Program-made: the position numbers and the translations under genes
Shown: positions 16,916-25,280 of the stretch, piece after piece
Numbering within the stretch: the stretch's first letter is position 1
Layout: each line of letters begins with the position of its first letter
The notes under the pieces: model-generated
The model's database searches: none
What the model saw: only the letters and a program-made list of their open reading frames with translations
What the model was told of the DNA's origin: nothing
Assembly: GCF_037478135.1 (NCBI RefSeq)
Contig: NZ_JBBHDV010000002.1
Location: 248,001 to 312,000 of the forward strand
Source: Denitratimonas sp037478135
GTDB lineage: Bacteria > Pseudomonadota > Gammaproteobacteria > Xanthomonadales > Xanthomonadaceae
Length of the DNA: 64,000 bases
Direction of reading: 5' to 3'

Positions 16916-16938
16916 GTAATCGTCGTGGCCATGGTCAT
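16882..16938 (-). CDS. thrL: Threonine-rich leader peptide of the thr operon
   Basis: An 18-codon reading frame upstream of thrA encoding MTMATTITTPTGVRPVVR. Six of 18 residues are Thr and one is Ile, clustered as TTITTPT, the pattern of thr leader peptides such as that of E. coli. It ends 95 nt before thrA. An in-frame ATG at 16953 would give 23 residues. It begins about 25 nt downstream of a good promoter -10 region. Family knowledge suggests ribosome stalling at Thr codons when charged tRNA-Thr is scarce; that it does so here is inferred. Confidence 0.7.
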   Translation of the reverse strand: MTMATTITTPTGVRPVVR

Positions 16939-16961
16939 GGTGCGGGGCAACATGAGGCCAA

Positions 16962-16990
16962 GCTAAACCCGCCGCCGCCTGTCTTGTCAA
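16962..16990 (-). promoter_or_regulatory. Sigma-70-type promoter of the thr operon
   Basis: A perfect -35 TTGACA (16990 down to 16985), a 17-nt spacer, then TTTAGC as the -10 (3 of 6 matches). The predicted start site falls just before the leader-peptide ATG. Confidence 0.65.
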
Positions 16991-17044
16991 GCCGTGCCGG
17001 CAGGCGTGGGTGCGGCGCAGTCATGTGCGGTATGCGGAAGTGTT

Positions 17045-17839
17045 TCAGTCTGGCGCCTGGGCCTGCGTCTGGCGGATGCAAAGCTCCAGCGCCGCGATCG
17101 CGGCACGGATTTCCGGCCCGTCACTGCCGGATAGCTGTGCGAGCGCGGATTCGAGCGCGTTGACCGCCGCAGCCAGCCGTGCGGCACCGCAAAATCCGCA
17201 GGCCGCGCGCAGCCGGTGCAGGTGCTGGCGGGCTTCGTGCGAATGCGGGTCGGCGAGAATCTGATCACGCTGTCCGGGCAGATCACGCAGCATCAGTTCA
17301 CGCAGGCTGGAAAGAATCGCGGGGTTGTTGCCGACCGTGGCCAGGCCGGCGGCATCGTCCCAGAGCGGCAGGTCTTCCCACGCAGCTGCCACTTCGCCGG
17401 CGCGATAGCCGGAATCGCCGTGGCCAGCTTCCGAGATGCGGCTGTCGTCCTGGCGGTCTGCGCTGGCCGGATTCAGGCCGAGCCCGGTGAGAACCTGGCC
17501 GAGTTGTTCGATCGACAGCGGCTTGGTTGCCACCGCATCGAATCCGTTGTTGCGCAGGCGGGCATGCAGGAGTGCATCGTCATCGGCGGTCAGCGCCAGC
17601 GCCGGCGAATCCGAGCTGGCATGGCTATCCAGGTTGCGGATCATGCGCAGGTACTGGATGCCATCGCCATCGGGCAGGTTGAAGTCCAGCAGCAGTACCT
17701 CGAAGCGGCGCGCGATGGCGGCCTGCGCGGCGGCCGTACCGGTTTCAAACGCCTCGCATTGCCAGCCCAGAAGCTGCAGCGCTTCGCTCAGGAAAGCGCG
17801 GCTGGCAGGATCGTCCTCGGCGAGCAGGGCGGGCTTCAT
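17045..17839 (-). CDS. Response-regulator receiver protein with C-terminal HPt domain
   Basis: A 264-residue two-domain signalling protein. The receiver domain (about 1-120) has the acidic pocket E8/D9/D10, phospho-acceptor D52 (LLLDFNLPDGDG), T84 and K106. A linker follows, then an HPt domain (about 165-260) with phospho-His H208 in HRLRAACGFCGA. No kinase or output domain is present, so it would act as a phosphorelay intermediate for an unlinked hybrid kinase. The ATG at 17839 starts directly at the receiver domain; an upstream in-frame start would run over the divergent gene. The partner kinase is not in the window. Confidence 0.85.
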   Translation of the reverse strand: MKPALLAEDDPASRAFLSEALQLLGWQCEAFETGTAAAQAAIARRFEVLLLDFNLPDGDGIQYLRMIRNLDSHASSDSPALALTADDDALLHARLRNNGFDAVATKPLSIEQLGQVLTGLGLNPASADRQDDSRISEAGHGDSGYRAGEVAAAWEDLPLWDDAAGLATVGNNPAILSSLRELMLRDLPGQRDQILADPHSHEARQHLHRLRAACGFCGAARLAAAVNALESALAQLSGSDGPEIRAAIAALELCIRQTQAQAPD

Positions 17840-17873
17840 CGTGGCGGCAGGGCGTACAGGTATGCTCGGCAGC

Positions 17874-19925
17874 ATGGACAGCCCGCCGCCCGCATGCAAG
17901 CTCACCGGCCTTCGCCTGACGTGGCTGATGGCGTGGATGCTGGTGCTGTGCTGGACGCTTCCAGCCTCGGCCAGGGTGCTGACGGCTCAGGCCGAACGCG
18001 TCGCCACACCGGTCGCACGGCTGGATGCACTGGAGCTGTCGCTGCGCTGGCCGCCCGGGCAGCAGAGCGGCGAACTTTCACTGACCGCGGCGGTACTGGA
18101 TGCCGGCGAACTGGGGTATCGCTGGCGCGATCTTGCCTGGCGCTGCGAACTTTCAGGTGCCGCTGTCGAGGAGCTGCAATGCGCCGGCCCGGTCAGTGCG
18201 CGCAGTGCTTCCGGTGCGCGCCTGACGGCACGGCTGGAACAGGGTGCGCTGACGCTTGAACTGACCCATGCCCGTACCCGGCTGACGGCACATCAGCCGT
18301 TGCAATCCGATGCCGAAACCGGCATCGAGGTGCTCGCGCTGCCGGCCGCATGGCTCGCACCACTGCTGGCCCGGGCCTGGTCGGATGGCCACATCACCGC
18401 TGGCCGGATCGATGCGCAATGGACGCTGCGCCAGCATCCGGAGGGCATCGACATCGGTGGCCCGCTGCGCGTGGACGGGCTTGGCCTGGACAGTGCCGAT
18501 GGCCGCATCGCGGCGGAAGGTGCGGGCATTTCCGGCCGCGCACAGGCGCGTCTGGCAACCGATGCCACCACGCTGGATCTGGCGCTGGAGTTGCGCGGTG
18601 GCGAATTCCTGTTCGGTCCGATGTACGCGCAACTGCCGGCCACGCCGGTGGAACTGGCGACACGCCTGTCCAGTTCCGTTGCCGGACGCTGGCAGGTCGA
18701 AGGCCTGCGCTGGCGCGATCCGGGCGTGCTGCAATTCGATGGCCGGCTGCAGCTGGATACCGCACAGGACATGCCTTTGCGCGAGGCGGCACTGGAGTTT
18801 TCGCTGCCCGATCTGGGGGCCGCGCACGCGCGCTATTTCGATTCACTGTCCGCCAGTTTCGGTTTTTCCGGACTGCAACTGGGCGGCAACGCCAGCGGTG
18901 AGCTGCAGTGGAGCGGCGGTGATTGGCAGGCGCTGGATCTGGCATTGGAGGCGGTCGATATAGAAGACGGCAACGCACGCTTCGGCGCCGATGGCATCGG
19001 TGGCACGTTGCGATTGCGCAACGATACGGATAGTGGCAGCGGCGAATTGGCCTGGCGGCGCGCGCATCTTCATCGCATCGAACTGGGTGCCGCACGGCTG
19101 CCGCTGGACAGCAGCGGCGGCGGCCTGGCACTGCGTTCGCCGGTATCGATCCCGCTGCTGGGCGGACAGCTTCTGCTGCAACAGATGCGTTATGCACCGG
19201 TGCAGGGCGAGGCGCAATTGGCGCTCGCGCTGGAGCTGGAAAACGCGGATCTGGCGCAGCTGAGCCAGGTACTGGACTGGCCCGCCTTCAGCGGCAGGAT
19301 TTCCGGCGAACTGCCCGGCGTGCGCTACGCCAACGACCGACTGGAGTTTGCCGGCGGACTGCATGTGGAAGTGTTCGGTGGCGATGTGCATGTCACGCAG
19401 TTGGCGATGGAGCGGCCCTTCGGCGTGGCGCCGACGCTGGCCGCCAGCGTCGATGTGCGTGGCCTGGATCTGGAACCTCTGACCGGCGCTTTCGGCATCG
19501 GCGAAATCAGCGGACGGCTGGATGGTCACATCCACGACCTGCGGCTGGTGGACTGGGAGCCGGTGGCCTTCGATGCCGCGTTCCATACCGTGGAACGGCG
19601 CGGCGTGCGTCAGCGCATCAGCCAGCGTGCGGTGCGCGAACTGACCGAAGTCGGCGGCGGCGGTCTGGCGGCGGGCCTGCAGGCGCAGGTGCTGAAGGCG
19701 TTTTCCAGCTTCGGTTACGAACACATCGGGCTGAGCTGTGTGCTGGCCAACAACGTCTGCGCCATGGGCGGCGTGGGCCCGGCCGAGAATGGCGGCTACT
19801 ACATCGTCGAAGGTTCCGGCCTGCCGCGCGTGCATGTCATCGGCCATCAGGGCCGGGTCGATTGGCCGGTGCTGGTGGCACGCCTGAAGGCGGCCTCGCA
19901 GGGCCAGGTGCCGGTGTTCGATTGA
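17874..19925 (+). CDS. YdbH-family intermembrane phospholipid transport protein (AsmA-like)
   Basis: A 683-residue envelope protein with an N-terminal hydrophobic segment (about residues 14-36) and then a long series of beta-strand repeats of alternating polar and apolar residues, typical of AsmA-like bridge proteins. The C-terminus (ANNVCAMGGVGPAENGGYYIVEGSGLPRVHVIGH) fits the YdbH family. In E. coli YdbH bridges inner and outer membranes with the lipoprotein YnbE, assisted by YdbL; a YnbE/YdbL-type gene follows here. Starts at 17862 and 17874 are both possible. The family assignment is from memory of its pattern, supported by the neighbour. Confidence 0.65.
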   Translation: MDSPPPACKLTGLRLTWLMAWMLVLCWTLPASARVLTAQAERVATPVARLDALELSLRWPPGQQSGELSLTAAVLDAGELGYRWRDLAWRCELSGAAVEELQCAGPVSARSASGARLTARLEQGALTLELTHARTRLTAHQPLQSDAETGIEVLALPAAWLAPLLARAWSDGHITAGRIDAQWTLRQHPEGIDIGGPLRVDGLGLDSADGRIAAEGAGISGRAQARLATDATTLDLALELRGGEFLFGPMYAQLPATPVELATRLSSSVAGRWQVEGLRWRDPGVLQFDGRLQLDTAQDMPLREAALEFSLPDLGAAHARYFDSLSASFGFSGLQLGGNASGELQWSGGDWQALDLALEAVDIEDGNARFGADGIGGTLRLRNDTDSGSGELAWRRAHLHRIELGAARLPLDSSGGGLALRSPVSIPLLGGQLLLQQMRYAPVQGEAQLALALELENADLAQLSQVLDWPAFSGRISGELPGVRYANDRLEFAGGLHVEVFGGDVHVTQLAMERPFGVAPTLAASVDVRGLDLEPLTGAFGIGEISGRLDGHIHDLRLVDWEPVAFDAAFHTVERRGVRQRISQRAVRELTEVGGGGLAAGLQAQVLKAFSSFGYEHIGLSCVLANNVCAMGGVGPAENGGYYIVEGSGLPRVHVIGHQGRVDWPVLVARLKAASQGQVPVFD

Positions 19926-20048
19926 CATGACGACGCGCCGGCGGTGCGGTATCCGGCCAGCGCGTGGTCGCGGTTCATGTCGCAGCGGTTCCCATGGGTC
20001 ACCGCTTTCCGTTCCAATACCCTCGTTCCCCCGCATTTGGAGTGTGTC

Positions 20049-20645
20049 ATGCAGAAGTTTGGATGGTTTCTTGCCGCCGTCGGCCTGCTGGTCCTGTCGG
20101 CCTGCGTCACGATCAACGTCTATTTTCCTGCCGCCGAGGTGCAGGAAGCGGCGCGCGAATTCGTCGAAAAGGTCATCGGCGATGATGCACCCGCGCCTTC
20201 CACTCCTGTTGACGACGTGCCCCCGGCCACCAGCAATGGTGGCGGCATGGCGCTGCTGTCGTTCTTCATCGGCAGCGCACAGGCGCAGACCCCGGACATC
20301 ACGATCCGCACCCCTGCGATCCAGGCCATCCAGGCGCGCATGGCACAGCGCTTCCAGGGCCAGCTGGCTGCGCATTTCGATAGCGGTGCACTGGGTTTTG
20401 GCCGTGACGGCCTGATCGTGGTGCGCGATGCCGGCAAGCTCGGCCTCAAGGACCGCGCCACCGTCAATCAGGCCGTGGCCGACGACAACCGCGACCGCGC
20501 CGCCGTCTACCGTGAAATCGCCGTCGCCAACGGCCACCCGGAATGGGAGCAGCAGATCCGCGAAACCTTCGCCCGCCAGTGGGTCAACAGCGCCCGTGGC
20601 GGCTGGTGGTACCAGGATGCGGCTGGGGCGTGGAAACAGAAATGA
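20049..20645 (+). CDS. Lipoprotein with YnbE-like N-terminus and YdbL (DUF1318) domain
   Basis: A 198-residue protein with a lipoprotein signal peptide (lipobox LVLSAC, Cys about residue 18). Directly after the Cys comes VTINVYFPAAEVQEAA, like the short beta-strand lipoprotein YnbE. After a Pro/Gly/Ala linker, about residues 90-198 match the YdbL/DUF1318 domain (GKLGLKDRATVNQAVADDNRDRAAVYREIA and a C-terminal GGWWYQDAAGAWKQK). In E. coli YnbE and YdbL are separate genes next to ydbH; here they appear joined. The ATG has GGAG 6 nt upstream. It lies 123 nt after the YdbH-like gene, same strand. Confidence 0.78.
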   Translation: MQKFGWFLAAVGLLVLSACVTINVYFPAAEVQEAAREFVEKVIGDDAPAPSTPVDDVPPATSNGGGMALLSFFIGSAQAQTPDITIRTPAIQAIQARMAQRFQGQLAAHFDSGALGFGRDGLIVVRDAGKLGLKDRATVNQAVADDNRDRAAVYREIAVANGHPEWEQQIRETFARQWVNSARGGWWYQDAAGAWKQK

Positions 20646-20705
20646 GTCCCGCGCGCCGAATCAGCCCGTAGGGATTCAGGCTGCAGGGGTTTCAGCAAGA
20701 CCGCA

Positions 20706-20825
20706 CCCTCTCACCCGATGGCGGGGGAGAGGGTTGGGGAGCGTTATGGCAGACCTGCAAAACGTCATGACGGCCAAACCCTCATCCGCCCCTGCGGGCC
20801 ATCTTCTCCCGCGGGAGAAGGAAAA
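20706..20825. repeat. Intergenic repeat, family member 3
   Basis: The 450-nt stretch between the YdbL-type gene and tRNA-Ala carries no gene. It begins with a CCCTCTC...GGGGGAGAGGG...CCCTCATCCGCCCC element similar in layout to those at 6899 and 14138, with a short CTTCTCCCGCGGGAGAAG palindrome at its right end (20803-20820). Confidence 0.65.
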
Positions 20826-20844
20826 GGCGAGCTGAGTGGTGGGG

Positions 20845-20951
20845 CCAAGGAAGGTCTGAACAAGTCCCGAGCCTGCCAATCAAGCAACCGTAAGTGATTG
20901 ATCCAGAAGAGGCGAAAAATGCACTTGCCGACTTGTTCAGGGGTTCCCTGG
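20845..20951. mobile_element. MITE-like element or IS-end relic
   Basis: A 107-bp stretch bounded by 22-bp inverted repeats with 18 of 22 matches; the inner 11 bp, CTGAACAAGTC, are perfect (20856-20866 and 20930-20940). It has no coding capacity and is less GC-rich than its surroundings. The layout fits a miniature inverted-repeat element or deletion remnant of an insertion sequence. No target-site duplication is clear. Confidence 0.5.
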
Positions 20952-21095
20952 CAGTGCCGTAGCAGCGGCGACCTGTACGGCAGTGCGCAAGAAATAGGCC
21001 GCACATGGCGGCCTCATCCGATACTTCTTCAATCGTTAGGCTGGTTGTTGGGTTTGCCCGAAAACAATTCTATATGATTGATTTTATTGGAGTAT

Positions 21096-21171
<76 letters not shown>

Positions 21172-21184
21172 ATGCAGGAGCTTG

Positions 21185-21213
21185 ATTCTACGGCTGGTGC
21201 TCGGGAGCGGCAA
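21185..21213 (-). promoter_or_regulatory. Promoter of tRNA-Ala
   Basis: On the minus strand TTGCCG (-35, 4 of 6), a 17-nt spacer and TAGAAT (-10, 5 of 6) end 13 nt before the first base of the tRNA. Confidence 0.65.
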
Positions 21214-21463
21214 GCGTGGATGTGCCGAGCGTGGTGCGCGCGCGGAGACATGCCGGCGCCGAGTGTGGGGCCATGATCCGGCCCCGGATCGGTCCGGGTC
21301 GCGGGTGTGAACGGGCCCGTTGCTCTTTGCGTCCCGCCCGGGCAGGTGGTCCAATAGCGGGCCCGCGAGTGGTTTTTGCATGGGTGTGGAGGTCGTGGAC
21401 CTGTCCGCGTCCGTGTGCGCGCCTGCGGGCCTTCCTTTCCCAACTTTTCATCTGGATTCCGCC

Positions 21464-22663
21464 GTGTCCTTTCTTTCCGCTGTTGCACTTGCTCCCAACG
21501 ATCCGATCCTGGGTCTGACCGATACCTACCTGGCCGACAAGCGCGAGCCCAAGGTCAATCTGGGGGTCGGGGTCTACTACGACGAGCAGGGGCGGCAGAC
21601 ATTGCCGGCGGCGGTACTGCGCGCCGAGCAGGCATTGGTGGAACAGGGCAGGGCGCGTGGCTACATTCCGATTGATGGTCTGCCTTCCTACACGCGTGCC
21701 ACGCAGGAACTGCTGTTCGGGGCCGATTCGGCCTTGCTGGCGGCCGGCCGTGTGGTCACGGCGCAGACCCTGGGCGGGACCGGCGCGTTGCGCGTGGGCG
21801 CGGAATTCCTGAAAGCCACGCTGGAGCACGCGACGGTGGCGATCAGCCGCCCAAGCTGGCCGAATCATCAGGTGATCTTCAACGCGGCTGGCTTCAAGGT
21901 CGTGGACTATCCGTACTACCACGCGGCCAGCAACGGGCTGGATTTCGACGGCATGCTGGAAGGTTTGCGTGCGTTGCAGCCGGGCACGGTGGTGTTGCTG
22001 CACGCTTGCTGTCACAACCCGACCGGGGTGGATCTGGAACTGTCCCAATGGCAGCAGGTCGCCGATGTGCTGCGCGAAGGACGCCTGTTGCCGTTCGTGG
22101 ACATGGCCTACCAGGGCTTTGACCGGGGCATCGCCGAAGACGCCGAAGGCATCGCGGTGCTGCTGGCGGCGGGCCTGGAAACGGTGTTCATCGCCAACTC
22201 CTATTCCAAGTCGTTCTCGCTGTATGGCGAGCGTGTGGGTGCGCTGTCGGTGGTGTGCGCCGATGCCGACGAGGCGGTGCGGGTGCGCTCGCAGGTCAAG
22301 CAGACAATCCGCGCCAACTATTCCAACCCGCCCACCCATGGTGCGGCGCTGGTGGCGGCGGTGCTCGGTGATGCGGCGTTGCGCAATCTGTGGGAAAGCG
22401 AGCTGACCTCGATGCGCGAACGCATCAAGGCGATGCGCAAGGGTCTGGTGACGCAACTGGCGGCGCAGGGCCAGCCGGATTTCGGCTTCATCGACCGCCA
22501 GGCCGGGATGTTCTCGTATTCCGGCCTGAGCAAGGCCCAGGTTGCGCGCCTGCGCGAGGAATTCGCGATCTATGCGGTGGATTCGGGCCGCATCTGCGTC
22601 AGTGCGCTGAATACGTCGAATCTGGAATACGTGGCCAGCGCGATTGCGCGGGTTGTTGCATGA
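21464..22663 (+). CDS. tyrB: Aromatic/aspartate aminotransferase (class I)
   Basis: A 399-residue PLP aminotransferase converting aromatic amino acids or aspartate with 2-oxoglutarate. The PLP lysine is K249 in ANSYSKSFSLYGERVG; the substrate and cofactor motifs GGTGALRVG (about 104-112) and HNPTGVD (about 184-190) are present. The GTG at 21464 (SFLSAVALAPNDPILGLTDTY) matches the family start; the frame is open further upstream but that part is not conserved. AspC and TyrB types are hard to separate by sequence alone. Its stop overlaps the cmk start (ATGA). Confidence 0.9.
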   Translation: MSFLSAVALAPNDPILGLTDTYLADKREPKVNLGVGVYYDEQGRQTLPAAVLRAEQALVEQGRARGYIPIDGLPSYTRATQELLFGADSALLAAGRVVTAQTLGGTGALRVGAEFLKATLEHATVAISRPSWPNHQVIFNAAGFKVVDYPYYHAASNGLDFDGMLEGLRALQPGTVVLLHACCHNPTGVDLELSQWQQVADVLREGRLLPFVDMAYQGFDRGIAEDAEGIAVLLAAGLETVFIANSYSKSFSLYGERVGALSVVCADADEAVRVRSQVKQTIRANYSNPPTHGAALVAAVLGDAALRNLWESELTSMRERIKAMRKGLVTQLAAQGQPDFGFIDRQAGMFSYSGLSKAQVARLREEFAIYAVDSGRICVSALNTSNLEYVASAIARVVA

Positions 22664-23358
22664 GCGCGTCGGACACGTCTGCTGCGATTCCGATCCTGAC
22701 CATCGACGGGCCGTCCGGCTCCGGCAAGGGCACGATCAGCCGCGCCGTGGCGCAAAAGCTGGGCTGGCATTACCTGGATTCGGGTGCGCTGTACCGCGCG
22801 ATCGGCGTGGCCGCCGGCTGGGATGATGCCGATTTCTCCGATCAGGACGCACTGGTACGACTGGCGACGGACACCGTGATCCAGTTCCGTGGCGAAGGCA
22901 GCAGCGAGCCGCGGGTGCTCGTCAATGGTGTGGATGCGACCGATGAACTGCGTACCGAAACCGCCGGCGCCGCCGCTTCGGCGATTGCCGCGCTGCCGCC
23001 GGTACGTGCCGCACTGTTCGAAAAGCAGCGTTCCTTCCTGCGTCCGCCCGGGCTGGTCGCCGACGGGCGCGACATGGGCACGGTGATCTTCCCCGAGGCG
23101 GCGTACAAGGTATTCCTGACTGCCAGTGCCGAGGAGCGTGCCGTCAGGCGCCATAAGCAGTTGAAGGATAAAGGCCTTGACGTTACAATCGCCACCTTGC
23201 TGCACGAAATCCAGGCACGTGACGCCCGCGACGCCCAACGCACGGTGGCCCCGCTGAAGCCGGCCCCCGATGCGCTACTGGTGGATACCACCGGGGTTCC
23301 CGTCGATGCCGTCGTAGACCGCGTGCTGGAGCTGATCCCGATATCCGAGCGTACCTGA
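22660..23358 (+). CDS. cmk: Cytidylate kinase
   Basis: A 232-residue kinase phosphorylating CMP/dCMP with ATP. The Walker A loop is GPSGSGKGT (about 18-26), followed by YLDSGALYRAIG and the GRDMGTVIFPEA motif of CMP kinases. The ATG overlaps the aminotransferase stop by 4 nt. Followed by rpsA, ihfB, lapA and lapB, an order shared with E. coli and many gammaproteobacteria. Confidence 0.97.
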   Translation: MSASDTSAAIPILTIDGPSGSGKGTISRAVAQKLGWHYLDSGALYRAIGVAAGWDDADFSDQDALVRLATDTVIQFRGEGSSEPRVLVNGVDATDELRTETAGAAASAIAALPPVRAALFEKQRSFLRPPGLVADGRDMGTVIFPEAAYKVFLTASAEERAVRRHKQLKDKGLDVTIATLLHEIQARDARDAQRTVAPLKPAPDALLVDTTGVPVDAVVDRVLELIPISERT

Positions 23359-23519
23359 GCGGCTGCAAGCCGCAGGGCGTGCCCGTTGTCGGGATCGTTC
23401 GCGTTGCAAGACCGGTCCGGGAGCTGTTCCCGGTTCATTCCATCCAACCAGACGCTCCGGCGTCGCACAAAGGTGGATCGCGTCGATGCGGTCCGTGTGT
23501 CCAACCGAGTAAACATCCA

Positions 23520-25196
23520 ATGACAGAATCATTCGCAGAACTGTTCGAGCAGAGCGAAAAGCTTTCCAAGCTGAAGCCCGGCGCCATCGTGATCGGCACC
23601 GTGGTCGATGTGCGCAACGACGTGGTCGTGATCAATGCCGGACTCAAGTCCGAGGGCATCGTTCCGATCGAGCAGTTCCGTAACGAAGCCGGCGAAATCG
23701 ACGTGGGCGTGGGCGACGAAATCAAGGTCGCACTCGACTCGCTGGAAAACGGCTTCGGCGAAACCGTGCTTTCGCGCGAGAAAGCCAAGCGCGCCATGGT
23801 GTGGGACGAGCTGGAAGAGGTCATGGAAGCCGGCGAAACCATCACCGGTCGCATCAGCGGCAAGGTCAAGGGCGGCTTCACCGTCGACATCAAGGACGTC
23901 CGTGCATTCCTGCCCGGTTCGCTGGTCGACGTTCGCCCGGTGCGCGATCCGGTCTACCTCGAAGGCAAGGAACTCGAGTTCAAGATCATCAAGCTGGACC
24001 GCAAGCGCAACAATGTCGTCGTCTCCCGCCGTGCGGTGGTCGAGAGCGAGCATTCGGAAGAGCGCGAGCAGCTGCTTGAGCGCCTGCAGGAAGGCGCGAT
24101 CGTGGATGGCGTGGTCAAGAACCTCACCGATTACGGTGCGTTCGTGGACCTGGGCGGCATCGACGGCCTGCTGCACATCACCGACATGGCGTGGAAGCGC
24201 GTGCGCCATCCGTCCGAAGTGGTGGAAGTGGGCCAGGAAATGAAGGTCCGCGTGCTGAAGTTCGACCGCGAGCGCAACCGCGTGTCGCTCGGCCTCAAGC
24301 AGCTGGGCGAGGATCCGTGGGACAACATCGCACGTCGCTATCCGAGCGGTGCGCGCCTGTTCGGCAAGGTTTCCAACGTCACCGATTACGGCTGCTTCGT
24401 CGAGATCGAGCCGGGCGTGGAAGGCCTGGTGCACGTCTCGGAAATGGACTGGACCAACAAGAACGTCAATCCGTCCAAGGTCGTGCAGGTCAGCGACGAG
24501 GTCGAGGTCATGGTGCTGGATGTGGACGAGGAGCGTCGCCGCATCTCGCTGGGCATCAAGCAGACCCGCGCCAACCCGTGGGAAGCCTTCGCCGCGATCT
24601 ACAAGAAGGGCGACAAGGTCTCCGGCCAGATCAAGTCGATCACCGACTTCGGTATCTTCGTCGGTCTGGAAGGCGGCATCGATGGTCTGGTGCACCTGTC
24701 CGACATCTCCTGGAACGCCACCGGCGAGGAAATCGTCCGCCAGTTCAAGAAGGGCGATGAAGTCGAGGCCGTGGTGCTGGCGGTGGACCCGGAGCGCGAG
24801 CGCATCAGCCTGGGCGTCAAGCAGCTTGAGCAGGATCCGTTCGGCCAGTACATGGCCGCCAATCCGAAGGGCACCATCGTCACCGGTACCGTCAAGGAAG
24901 TGGACGCCAAGGGCGCCACGGTTGAACTGGCCGAAGGCATCGAGGGCTACATCCGCGCCAACGACATCGCCAAGGAACGTGTCGAAGACGCGACCTTGCA
25001 CCTGAAGGTCGGCGACAGCATCGAGGCCAAGTACATCGGTCTGGATCGCAAGGGCCGTACCCTGCAGCTGTCGATCCGCGCCAAGGACGACGCCGAGCTG
25101 GCCGAAACCCTGGCCGAGTACCAGAGCGCTTCGGGCGGCACCACCAAGCTGGGCGCGCTGCTGCGCGAGCAGCTGGGCAGCGGCAAGTCCGAGTAA
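23520..25196 (+). CDS. rpsA: 30S ribosomal protein S1
   Basis: A 558-residue protein with six S1 OB repeats, the full proteobacterial length; repeats 3-6 show the strong pattern VTDYGCFVEIEPGVEGLVHVSEM. It binds mRNA and helps the 30S subunit load it. The start MTESFAELFEQS is the family start. No Shine-Dalgarno is present before the ATG (GAGTAAACATCCA), as is usual for rpsA, whose translation in E. coli depends on leader structure and is repressed by S1. The 161-nt leader here may serve the same purpose. Confidence 0.98.
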   Translation: MTESFAELFEQSEKLSKLKPGAIVIGTVVDVRNDVVVINAGLKSEGIVPIEQFRNEAGEIDVGVGDEIKVALDSLENGFGETVLSREKAKRAMVWDELEEVMEAGETITGRISGKVKGGFTVDIKDVRAFLPGSLVDVRPVRDPVYLEGKELEFKIIKLDRKRNNVVVSRRAVVESEHSEEREQLLERLQEGAIVDGVVKNLTDYGAFVDLGGIDGLLHITDMAWKRVRHPSEVVEVGQEMKVRVLKFDRERNRVSLGLKQLGEDPWDNIARRYPSGARLFGKVSNVTDYGCFVEIEPGVEGLVHVSEMDWTNKNVNPSKVVQVSDEVEVMVLDVDEERRRISLGIKQTRANPWEAFAAIYKKGDKVSGQIKSITDFGIFVGLEGGIDGLVHLSDISWNATGEEIVRQFKKGDEVEAVVLAVDPERERISLGVKQLEQDPFGQYMAANPKGTIVTGTVKEVDAKGATVELAEGIEGYIRANDIAKERVEDATLHLKVGDSIEAKYIGLDRKGRTLQLSIRAKDDAELAETLAEYQSASGGTTKLGALLREQLGSGKSE

Positions 25197-25215
25197 TACA
25201 GCGTTACATGTTGCA

Positions 25216-25252
25216 CACAGCGTGGCCCGGCACGTGCCGGGCCACGTCTGTG
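25216..25252. terminator. Perfect palindrome between rpsA and ihfB, possible terminator
   Basis: A 26-bp perfect palindrome (25221-25246, CGTGGCCCGGCAC and its complement) extended by CACAG/CTGTG arms. It should form a very stable hairpin in the mRNA just after rpsA. No T-run follows, so it may attenuate transcription or protect the rpsA 3' end rather than terminate fully. Confidence 0.5.
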
Positions 25253-25280
25253 ATCTGTTACCCGCGGTTGGAGGCACACC

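Noticed and set aside
18843..20537. 564-codon minus-strand frame opposite the YdbH-like and YdbL-type genes
   Set aside because: No domain pattern and low-complexity composition; the plus-strand genes have a signal peptide, a lipobox and a good ribosome-binding site.
21172..21463. Upstream in-frame extension of the aminotransferase
   Set aside because: It would run through the tRNA-Ala promoter and adds unconserved Pro/Arg-rich residues; the GTG at 21464 fits the family.
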